Part shown: piece after piece, positions 47,447 to 57,805 of the stretch
How positions within the stretch are numbered: position 1 is the first letter of the stretch
How the letters are laid out: each line of letters opens with the position of its first letter
Assembly: GCA_027924645.1 (NCBI GenBank)
Contig: BSBN01000140.1
Coordinates: forward strand, 15,708,501-15,772,500
Source: Cunninghamia lanceolata
Lineage: Eukaryota; Streptophyta; Pinopsida; Cupressales; Cupressaceae
Direction of reading: 5' to 3'
DNA: 64,000 nt
The notes under the pieces: generated by a model
Database searches by the model: none
What the model was told of the DNA's origin: nothing
Seen by the model: only the letters and a program-made list of their open reading frames with translations
Position numbers and translations under genes: made by a program

Positions 47447-49163
47447 TAGATGAAGACTTTTTACCCACCTCATCCTTCAATCATTATAATTGTTCTCAAA
47501 AGACATCATCAAAACATGAAAAAACTCCAATAGTTGTAGTTTTAAGTTGATTTCTTCCAAGGCGCCAATGTGAGGTTGTTTTGATGGCAAAGGGCGCCTT
47601 GATTCATGATGTTGAATCTCCTTCCTCCTAGGCACCAAAATGGATAGTTTAGACAAGAAAAGGTGCCTTAGTATACTTAGCGCATTTCTTGGAAATTTGA
47701 TGGCTTCGATCACTTATTCAAACCTATATGAGACCATTTTACACTTAAGCACTAGATCTTAGGATTTAGAACATCTTCCTTCAAGGTGCCAAAATGAGGT
47801 TATTTAGACACAAAAGTGGGCCTCCATACAAGATACTTATTCTCCTTCCACTTAGCGCTCATTCATGATGATCCAAGTGACAATAGGTGCTTAGAATTCT
47901 TTTGGTAATATTTAGTTAGTTTGAAGGTTCTAACACTAGGTGCTACAGTTGGAAGTTATTTGAAGTTCATTTTCCTCTAGGTGCCCAAAATGGATGGTGG
48001 AGACAAGAAAAGGTGCCTAGGCTTCTTTTCATGATTTTTAAAGTCTTCCTAAGTTATATTATGTTATATTGACCCTTAGGCGCAAATGGATGATCTAGGA
48101 TGACTCTAGGCACATATCCAAGGTGATATCTTTCTAGGCGCAATCTTCACTAAGTTTAGACTTCACTTTACATCAAGGCACCGAAATGGATAGTTTAGAG
48201 AGGCAAAAATGTGCCTAGAGGTATAATGCTCAGTTTGATGTGTTTGATCAACTTTGATAATCAAGATGAATTGCCTCCCTTAAGGCACCCTCCTTTATAC
48301 TTTGAAACATCCTTTCAATATCAAGGCACAATTTTGAGGTTGTTTGGATGATGAAAAGCACCTTGAGTTCTAGGCAGAGTTTTGAGGTTGTGCAAGTAGA
48401 GAAATGTGCTTAAGGTCTTAAAGCAAATTTGCACCTAAAACTAAAAATCACTGAGCTATGACTTATGGAAGCCTATAGCCTCAATGTTATGTTGCATACT
48501 AAAATTAGGTTAGACTCAATGTAATCTCATAACCTCGCCTTATATGCAAAAGGAATTACATTTAATAACCACAATGGTCATCAGGTGCTCATAAGCATAT
48601 GATTTTGACTATCTTATTCAAAACAACAAACATACTCTTTGCATCCCAATATGGTATAATAACAAGAAATTAAGAAATATATTCAATATAAAGAATATGG
48701 ATCAGCATACTCATTTGAATATTTTCAATTGAGCAACTCATAAAAAATATTAATATTTTCTATTCAACATGATGATTCATTTTTTTTTAAAATACAAATT
48801 TTATCTTTTAGTTTCAAAATGAGGTTTAGGTGATACTTGAATAACAATAGCTAGCTTATTAGATCAACAAAAAATCATATGTAATACAACTGGACTTTAA
48901 ATAGTTGAAGTAGCCATCTACAAATATCCATTCAAATGTGGATTTATAATGCAAGTATGGATGCCATCAATAAAATTATTTTGTATTAACCAAATATCCA
49001 TATAGGCATACATCAATATCTTTCAATATAAGTATAACATATATACAAAATAGCCATATAGGCTTACAAGAATGCCATATAGGCATACAATGTCAACTAT
49101 ATGCAATACAAAATATATGTCCACAAATGCCATAGGCATACAACAAAGGAACACAATAAAAAG
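47447..49163. repeat. Irregular repeat around GGCGCC/GGTGCC motifs, then AT-rich DNA; no gene
   Basis: Between about 47560 and 48420 a phrase like AGGCACCAAAATGGATAGTT, followed by AGACAAGAAAAGGTGCCT, recurs at irregular distances with substitutions, pairing GGCRCC starts with GGTGCCT ends. The remainder to 49163 is AT-rich with no supported frame. Confidence 0.5.
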
Positions 49164-49561
49164 TCATTCCCCTATGGCTAGTGAAGAGAATAGATTACGG
49201 GTAGCCTTTGATCTTCTAGGGGATGGGGACACGTATGTGGGTGGTCTACTATGAACCTGAGGGCTACTCCTGCTATTTAGTTCTTCCTGTATTTTTAGTT
49301 GTTACAATAAAAAGTATAGACATTAATATATAGAAATTACATGTTATAAAAAATGAAACATTTAACATAATAGTCACTTGCCGCTACCATATAATCCATC
49401 TCCTCACTTGCCTGAGTAGCAGGAATAGGCTGTGGTGATGTCATGTCCTATAGAAACCATCCAGATAGAAATTAAACTTTAAATCAATAATCTTTTGATT
49501 TTTCAAAAATAAACAACTATAATAATGAATGTAAATTGAAATTTACTAATCTGCCTCATAC

Positions 49562-50206
49562 TGTTAGGGTTAGCCGGTAGAAGATATCAATTAAATGCAA
49601 ATAAAGATTAAACAGAGGAATGGAAATACACAGAAATAATAACAGCAAGAGACAAGTTTTAATGTGCTTCACCCAAACTCGGGCTACATCCACCAAATAG
49701 AGAGTCCAATATTATTATCTAGTAAATCAAAACTGATTACAATCAACAATCCCTGCAACTCAATACCGCTACAAAATGCTACAATATAATGCCAAAACCC
49801 TAACCCTTGGCCACTTTTTATTAAGCCTTTTGTCAGTTACAAAAATAGGGTTTTCTTATGTCAGTCAATGAAAAAATAACTCTTGGTGCTTTATAAAATA
49901 ATAAAAAATCATGTGAGGTTTCAAGGGCACTGCCCCTTGACCCCACCCTGTATCGTGATAGGGAACGCACCAGGGGCACTGCCCCTTGACCCCATAAGGA
50001 TTTTGGGGGGAAACCACACTGATAAAAGAGGGGTAAATATAACCTCCGAGGCTGATTGTAATACCCCTCGACCCCGCCCTATATCGCGACAGGGAATGCG
50101 CCAGGGGCGCTGCCCCTTGACCCCATAGGGATTTGGGGGGGAAATCGCACTGATAAAACAGGGGTAAATATAACCTCCAAGGCTGATTAGGCTCCATATA
50201 ACAACA
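49562..50206 (-). repeat. 3' LTR of element E (645 bp, with internal duplication)
   Basis: Longer than the other LTR by about 108 bp because a GC-rich segment (GGGGCACTGCCCCTTGACCC ... GGGGTAAATATAACCTCC) is present twice. The other LTR has it once. Confidence 0.88.
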
Positions 50207-50339
50207 ATCTCCCACTTGGATACTGATTAGACTCCACACCATAGCATCTCCCACTTGGAGACTAATCATAACACCACTGACCCTGTAGCTCCCACTAGAA
50301 ATAAGCACCCTAGACTCTGCTGTTCTATTTTTGTTGTTT

Positions 50340-53300
50340 TTAGTCTAGAAGACCAACCGAAGCTAAAGAGGAGCTCAGCTTCTCCCTTGTCACTGCCTTT
50401 GTAAACATATCTACTGGATTGTCATCTGTATGTATCTTGGCCAGCTGTAACTGTCCATCATCCAACACCAACTAAATGAAGTGATACCTCAACTGTATGT
50501 GTTTGGTCTTTGAATGCAAGGCATAACTCTTGGCAAGATGTATGGCACTCTGGCTATCTATAAACAAATAACTATTAACCTGTTGTGTGCCTAATTCATT
50601 CATGAAAGATTGTAGCCATATCATCTCCTTGCTTGCCTCTGTGGCAGCTACATATTCTACCTCTGTGGTGGATAAAGCAACCACCTTTTGTAACCTAGAA
50701 ATCCAACTCACCGCTGTTCCACCTATAGTAAAGACATAACCTGTAGTACTCTACCTGGTATCAATATCCTCTGCCAAATCTGAGTCTACATAACTTGTTG
50801 AATTAGTATTAGACCCTATAAAACATAAGTGTTTATTAGATGTACCTCTCAAATATCTGAGAATCTATTTTACTGCATTCCAATGCTCTAATCTGGGATG
50901 ACTCATATACCTGCTAACGACTCCTACAGCATGTGCAATATCTGGTCTCGTGCATACCATGGCATACATTAAACTTCCTATAGCTAAAGCATAGGGTACC
51001 TTGGGCATTTTCTCTTCCTCCTCTTGTGTCTTAGGACACATGTCCTTAGTCAATTTCAAATGACTAGGCAAAGGTGTGCTGACAGCTTTTGCATTCTCCA
51101 TGCGGAATCTCTGCAACACCTTTTCAACATAAGCAGCCTGAGATAGAGTCAATTTTCTGTTCTTCCTATCTCTGCAAATCTTCATACCAAGGATATGTTT
51201 TGCTGCCCCCAAATCCTTCATAGCAAATGACTGTGCTAACTACTATTTTAACTCTCTTATGTGATCCATGTTAGACCCAGCTACAAGCATGTCATCAACA
51301 TATAAACATAAAATAATATAGCTGTCATTATCCAACCTCTTAAAATAAACACAATGGTTAGAATTACACCTGCTGTAGCCTTGCTCAGCCATAAAACTGT
51401 CAAATTTCAAATACCATTGCCGAGGTGCTTGTTTCAGGCCATACAAACTCTTCTTCAATCTGTACACCTGGTTCGCCTTACCTTTGACCTCAAATCCTTG
51501 GGGCTATTCCATATATATCTCCTCCTCCAAATCACCATGGAGAAAGGTAGTTTTAACATCTAGCTGTTCCAAATGTAAATCTTCAGTAGCCACAATACTT
51601 AAAACAGTACGAATAGAAGTCATCTTGACAACCGAAGAAAATATCTCATCAAAATCAAAGCCCTTTTTCTATGCAAATCCTTTTACAACTAACCTGGCCT
51701 TAAATATTTTCTTACCTCCATCTTCCTCTTTCAGCTTGTAAACCAATTTATTTGGTAAAGCCTTTTTACCTGCAGGTAACTTACATAATTCCCAAGTCTG
51801 ATTTTTCAGCAAGGAGTCCATTTCTTCTTTCACTGCAAGCTCCCACTGAACTTGTGTATCCACCTGCATAGCTTCATCATACCGTTCTGGTTCACTAGCA
51901 TCTTTTAACAAAATAGAATATAAAGAGGGAGAAAACCTTTCACGAGGTCTACTTATCCTTGTGGACCATCTAACAATCACTAGAGTTTGTGGTATTTCTG
52001 GTTGCTGTTGCGGAGCATGAGGAGCCACTAGAACATCACTATTTGGAGTATCATCCAACACCACATAATCCTTTTCTTTCTTCTCATGTTGCTACAATTG
52101 ACCTTTGTACAACACCTTCTCATTGAATATAACATCCATGCTTCTCATAATTTTCTGATTTTCAAAATCCCACAGCTTATAACCATATTCATCAATGCCA
52201 TATCCAACGAAGGTACATTTTTTTGATTTCACATCCAGCTTGGTTCTATTTTCAGAATCTATATGTGTAAATGGTTCACAACTGAAGGTTTTCAAAAAAG
52301 AATAACTCACTCTCTTACCTTTCCGTGCTTCCTCTGGAATACCACAGCCCAAAGGAACTGAAGGACCTCTGTTAATTAAATATACAACAGTGTTGACAGC
52401 CTCTGCCCACATGTTTAAAGGTAGTCCAGCATGCAATCTTATGGTCCTTGCACGCTCCATTATTGCCCTATTCATGCATTCAACCACTCCATTTTCTTGT
52501 GGAGTCCATGGAACCATTTTCTGCCTACGAATTCCATTAAAGGAACAATAATCTTCAAATTCTTTGATGCAATACTCACCGCCATTATCAGATCTGAGAC
52601 ATTTTAATCTTTTACCTATCTCATTCTCAACCAAGCTTCTCCATTTCTTAAATGTTTCAAATACCTCAGATTTCTATCTAAGGAAATAAATCTAGACCTT
52701 CCTAGTTGCATCATCTATGAATATAACATAATACCGAGAGCCACCAAGACAAGATACTTGAGCTGGTCCCCATACATCTGTATGCACAAGATCCAATTTT
52801 TCATTTTTCTTTTGCTTCCCATCCTTGAGAAAACTGACTCTCTTTTGTTTGCCATACACACAACTTTCATAGAAATCTATATTAATACATTTTAGACCTG
52901 GTAAAACTTTCTTAGAATGAAGTACCTTCATACCTTTTTCACTCATATGCCCAAGTCTGTTATGCCACAGTGTTGTCTCAGAACCTGCAGCAACTTTTCT
53001 AGTCTCTTCCTGCAAACCTGTTGCAACTGTTCTTGAACATGTTTATTTTTTCTCTGTAACAGCTAAAGTAGAAGGAACAGTATGACCTGTATAAAGATAT
53101 AAGGTGCCTACTTTCACACCTTTTGCTACTACTAAGGCACCTTTTGAAACCTTCCAATTTTTATTAGTAAATGTAACAGTGCAACCTTGTTCAGTTAGCC
53201 GCCCTACTGAAATTAAATTCCTACTGAGCCTTGGAACATGCCTTACCTCTTGTAATAGCCAATGATTTCCATTCTGCAACTTAATCTTGATTCTTCCCTT

Positions 53301-54272
53301 TCCAACAATCTGACAGGGTTCATTATCTCCCAAATAAACTAGCCCAAAATCCCCTTGGACATAATCAAGGAAATAACTTCTATGGAGCGTAGCATGAAAT
53401 GAGGCCCCTGAATCTAAAACCCATGAATCATCAGCATTATCTAGGGAAAGAATCAAAGCATCATCTTCAGACTTATTGCCTTCTTGTTTGTCTCCTTCTT
53501 TGTTCTTTCAAGACCAGCAATCTTTCTTCAGATGACCTAGTTTTCCATAGTACCAGCAATCCTTCTATCCTCTAGTTTGGGATCTTTTGTCCTTTAATTT
53601 TTCTCGTGACTTCCCATGACCTCCAGAACCTTTTCCTCTCTCTTTTGATCTGCCCCTGCTTTCTGCATTCAAAACACTACCTGATGTGGATCCACCTGAG
53701 CTTTTCCTATGAATTTCCTCACTCAGAATAACACCAACAACATCATCAAATTTTAGGGTAGTTGAACAAGAAATAGAGTTACTAACCGCCATTACCAAAC
53801 TATCCTAGCTTTCAGGCAATGAACATAATATCAAGAGAGCTCTAACTTCTTCATCAAATTTTACATTTATAGAAGTCAATTGATTGACAATCATATTAAA
53901 TTTATTTAAATGATCTATCACAGATCCACCTTCAACCATTTTCAGATTAAACAAACACTTCATGAGAAATACCTTATTTGAGGTTGATGGTTTTTCATAC
54001 AATTTTGCCAAAGCTTTCATCAGACCATCTGTTGTCTTCGCTTCCATTATATTGAATGTCAGTGATGGTGCCAGGCACAATTGAATGGTTCCTAGTGCCT
54101 TTCTGTCAAGAATATTCCAATCCTCATCAGACATTGTTGCCAGTTTCTTGGGTACTCCTTCCAACGGCATCCATAAATCCTTTTTATAGAGGTAGTCCTC
54201 CATCTGCATCTTCCATAACTAATAGTTCTTCCCATTGAATTTATCGACCTTCAATTTACCCTCATCTGCCAT
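50340..54272 (-). pseudogene. Copia gag-pol polyprotein with about 14 nonsense codons
   Basis: From ATG (54272) to a final TAA (50340-50342) the sequence stays in a single frame of about 1,310 codons, the normal copia length. Domains in order: gag (KFNGKNY ... LWKMQMEDYLYKKDLWMPLE), zinc knuckle degraded to CWYYGKLGHLKKDC (second Cys lost), protease WVLDSGASFHAT, integrase zinc-binding region (LWHNRLGHM ... FYESCVYGK, one Cys lost) and core (HTDVWGP, SDNGGEY, ENGVVE), reverse transcriptase (YRLKKSLYGLKQAPRQWY; YVDD present) and RNase H (ALSTTEVEYVAATEA ... DMFTKAV). Stops occur at codon 18 and at about 13 later points. Many fit CAG to TAG, or TGG to TAG in VW-IYF and VKW-ILRY. Not functional. 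Confidence 0.93.
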
Positions 54273-54338
54273 TGCTCCCACTCAACCGTGAAACTTTCCT
54301 GCAGACGATAATCAAACACAACCCGCTCTGATACCACT

Positions 54339-54875
54339 TGTTAGGGTTAGCTAGTAGAAGATATCAATTAAATGCAAATAAAGATTAAACAGAGGAATGA
54401 AAATACACAGAAATAATAACAACGAGAGACAAGTTTTAATGTGGTTCACCCAAACTTGGGCTACATCCACCAAACAGAGAGTCTAATATTATTATCCAGT
54501 AAATCAAAACTGATTACAATCAACAATCCCTGCAACTCAATACCACTACAAAATGCTACAATACAATGCCAAAACCCTAACCCTTGGCCACTTTTTATTA
54601 AGCCTTTTGTCAGTTACAAAAATAGGGTTTTCTTATGTCGGTCAATGAAAAAATAACTCCTGGTGCTTTATAAAATAATAAAAAACCATGTGAGGTTTCC
54701 GGGGCATTGCCCCCGAGCCCCCACAGGGGTGCTGTCCCTTGACCCCGCCTTGTATCGTGACAGGGAACGCGCCAGGGGCACTGCCCCTTGACCCCATAGG
54801 GATTTGGGGGGGAAACCTTGTCGATAAAAGGGGTAAATATAACCTCTGAGGCTGATTAGGCTCCATATAACAACA
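54339..54875 (-). repeat. 5' LTR of element E (537 bp)
   Basis: Adjacent to the primer site and therefore the 5' LTR in element sense. It holds a single copy of the GC-rich segment. Confidence 0.9.
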
Positions 54876-55990
54876 CATACCCCTGTCAATGGCATGGAGC
54901 TATGAATCGTGGAGGTCACACCATGGTCCATTGCCCTATGAACATCAGGAGGTGTCACTGCAGCCTGCATGATCTGGAAATAAAACAACATTATTCAATT
55001 ATGAAAACTATAATAGTGATGCAAACCATGGCTCTAACATACACACATGTTCATCTAAAAATGGAAGTACACACAATAAAGCACACAAGTCACATACATA
55101 AATCTAGCAAGTACAATTCATTCATTAAACTATTTATTTTATTACCTCCATGAAGCTTTGAAGTCCACCACCGATGGTAGGTGTTGCTATGAAATCTCCA
55201 ATATTAACATATTCAACATCCAAAATCAAATATTAGAATACCATTCATATAACGATGCTATTCACATGTAATATTTATAATTGTTCACTAGTTACATACC
55301 CCGATAGTAGCTGATCTAGTGTAATATGCAGGTGGAGACTTAAAATTGCATCAATGCTATGAGCCTAAAATTTTATTAAAATCATCAAACTAAATTAGTT
55401 AATTTTGCATTTCAAAAATAAAATTTACTAATTAAATTCAATAAAATTTGTAATATTTACCTGAGTATCAAGGCCAAAAGTCTCACTCAGGAGGGTATCT
55501 ATCATCAACATCTACTCAGTTGCAGATGTAGCATGTACACCTACATCCTGACTATCTATGGGGTCATAACCATAGGCTAACCCACAAGTCTAACAAGCAT
55601 GGGGTGGGACCCTACTCCTCACACTATCTCCCAACCCATTCTGTGTTATAGGAATGGCATGCTCTATGATGCTCTGGGTCAAGGCACTAATGGACTGAAG
55701 TGTATCGACTGCAACACTCTCCTTCAAAATGGAAGGGATAGAAACATGCTCATGGGCTGGTCTGCTGATTACTTTCTCACTACCTGCTATGGGTCAACAC
55801 GTGCCCCTGGTCTATCTTGTACTGATGTCATGCCCGCATTTCCCATGTGCTCACGACACACAACACACATGTCATGTCTACATTTACCATGTGGTCATGA
55901 CACGAACTACAAAAACTTTTCTACCTATCCCTAGGAACCCCCTCACACACGTCTACATGCTCGATGGCAACATGCCTAAGGCGTAAACAT

Positions 55991-57165
55991 GTCAACATAA
56001 CTGCTATGGTGAAGGTCGTCGAGGGGGGTATGCGACACGTAGTGTGTCGCTTCTAGGGTTAAACTAATTTTAATCTGAGCCCTAAGTTTCCTAGGTGAAG
56101 AAGATTCTGCCAGCATCAAACCCTAATTTAACTAAGATCGAAACATGATTAAATAAAATGGCAAGATGGTGCTTGATTGAAGTGGAATGATGGAATTAAA
56201 ATAATTAAAATATCACATAAATTAAACCCTAGAAATCTAGCAAAATTCTGGCAGCATAACGGGTTTTTGATAAATGCAAAAATAAAATTTTAAAAAAAGA
56301 ATCGCCAATAAGGAAATAATTAAAATTTAAGAATAAAAGTTAAATTAAAACAAAAAAAGATTTAAGAATAAAATAATAAAATAAAATTTAAAGGTAAGTC
56401 GTCAAATAAAAATCAAAAGGAAAAGTTGAGTCCGTTATTAAATATAATTATATTTAATAATTAACTTGAATAACTAATTTAGAAGGGGGAAGAATTTAAA
56501 TAACTTTTCCTATAAAATTATAACAAAATTAGATAATTAAATAGAATGATCAAAATCTCACTAGGGAACAATAAAATTTTATATTTCAACTAAGATGAAT
56601 TAAAATAAAGGGAATCAAATTCCTCCCAATTAGAATAAAATTTACCCCCCAAGGTAAGAGAAATTGTAAATGTAAATTTATGACTCAAAAAGAATGAACT
56701 AAATAAGTAAATCCCCTATTAGAAGAAAAACCCAAATTGTAGAGCACAAGATAGAAACAAGATAAAGACAAAATAGAAAAGAGGATTTAAAATAAAATGA
56801 AACTCAATATCCTCACAAATGCTCTCCAACTAAAATTAAAAACAAAACCTAATTGTATTTTATTATATCTCCATATTTTGGTTACCCTAATTTCATTTTA
56901 GAAATTTCTATCTCTAAAGAAACCCTAATCCTCTTCTCTACATTCTTTCTTCCTTCTCTGTTTTGTTTTTTTTTGGCCATAAGTTTTTAGGATAGGGTTT
57001 AAAAATCCCTTGTTCAATGGCTTGACAGCCATTAGGATACTCACAGGGGTATGAGTTTTAAAAATTAAGAGTTTTATTCCTCTTTTTATATGTTGAATCT
57101 GTGCATATAGATTATTATATATGTTTTTTTTTAAAACTGAACCAATGCACTTTACGTTTGACAGG
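55991..57165. other. AT-rich stretch, no gene; short perfect hairpin
   Basis: Begins with a perfect inverted repeat GCGACAC/GTGTCGC with a 5-bp loop at 56032-56050. The rest is strongly AT-rich with no supported frame. Confidence 0.5.
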
Positions 57166-57480
57166 GTCAGGGTTTCGACAAGACGTAGCCGTGAACGGAG
57201 GAGGTGATATTATCTATAGTGATGGTGGTGAAGGTAGGGTGTATGTGAAGCGGGACGCGGAGGTTGGTCAGACTCTGGCAGCGTGGGTGGAGGTAGATCT
57301 GGGGAGTGGGGAGCACGGGAGAAGGGACCGTGGATGGGGTACAGCCAGGGTTAAGATTCAGTGAGTAGCCGAGGGAGCGGCAGATGAATGTTGGGGGGTG
57401 TGGGGGAGGCAGTGCCTCCACCCACACCGTGGGTGTGGGTGGAGGTACTGCCTCCTCCACACCCCTTTCATAAAAAAAAC
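57166..57480. other. GC-rich island with long hairpin
   Basis: A local GC-rich patch inside AT-rich DNA. Positions about 57395-57466 form a near-perfect hairpin: arms GGGTGTGG-GGAGGCAGTGCC ... / ... TACTGCCTCC-TCCACACCC around a CACCGTGGGTG turn. The frame 57101-57364 runs through it but has no recognisable domain, so I do not call it a gene. Confidence 0.6.
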
Positions 57481-57731
57481 CAAGGGACTGTGGGCACTGC
57501 CCATAGTCCAGATTTAATAATTTTTTTTGTTTATTTTTATATATTTTTAACTTAATACCGTTTCATTCCTATTTGCAGTATAACCATTGTTTAAAAATAG
57601 TTTTTAATTTGTATATATATATATACATTTTCAGACCAAAACACACTGTATATATTTTTTTGATAAAGTAAAAAGCTCCTAATAAAGTATGTTAATTATT
57701 AAAAAATATATATATTTATATATATGCACTC

Positions 57732-57734
<3 letters not shown>

Positions 57735-57803
<69 letters not shown>
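57735..57803. repeat. (TA)n microsatellite, about 69 bp
   Basis: Uninterrupted TA dinucleotides. Confidence 0.95.

Positions 57804-57805
<2 letters not shown>

Larger units (their letters stand above)
49562..54875 (-). mobile_element. Ty1/copia retrotransposon E, full length, decayed
   Basis: LTRs start TGTTAGGGTTAG and end ACAACA on plus, with the target duplication CATAC (49557-49561 and 54876-54880). Primer site GCTCTGATACCA (plus) at 54325-54336, two bases from the 5' LTR, complementary to initiator Met tRNA. Copia-type polypurine tract AAGTGGGAGAT (minus) next to the 3' LTR at 50207-50218. The gene order gag, protease, integrase, reverse transcriptase, RNase H identifies the copia superfamily. 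Confidence 0.95.
49164..55990 (-). pseudogene. Multi-exon gene remnant of unknown identity, broken by copia element E
   Basis: Minus-strand exon-like blocks with splice signals and matching phase: a 5' block ending 55461 (LSETFGLDTQ then GTAAAT), 55300-55364 (65 nt), a block ending 55146 (GGGLQSFME then GTAATA), 54881-54973 (31 codons, IMQAAVTPPDVHRAMDHGVT), 49367-49447 (27 codons, DMTSPQPIPATQASEEMDYM), and a last exon 49164-49286 (41 codons, EELNSRSSPQVHSRPPTYVS ... AIGE and stop). The last three are in phase 0 with AG acceptors; the donor at 49367 is weak. The 5' block has several stops. No domain is recognised; it could be a host gene fragment or the tail of a DNA-transposon protein. Its third-last exon ends at GGG|GTATG, the site of element E. 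Confidence 0.5.

Noticed and set aside
57101..57364. 87-codon Gly/Asp-rich frame
   Set aside because: Lies in a GC-rich patch beside a hairpin; no domain and an opposite-strand frame is open too.
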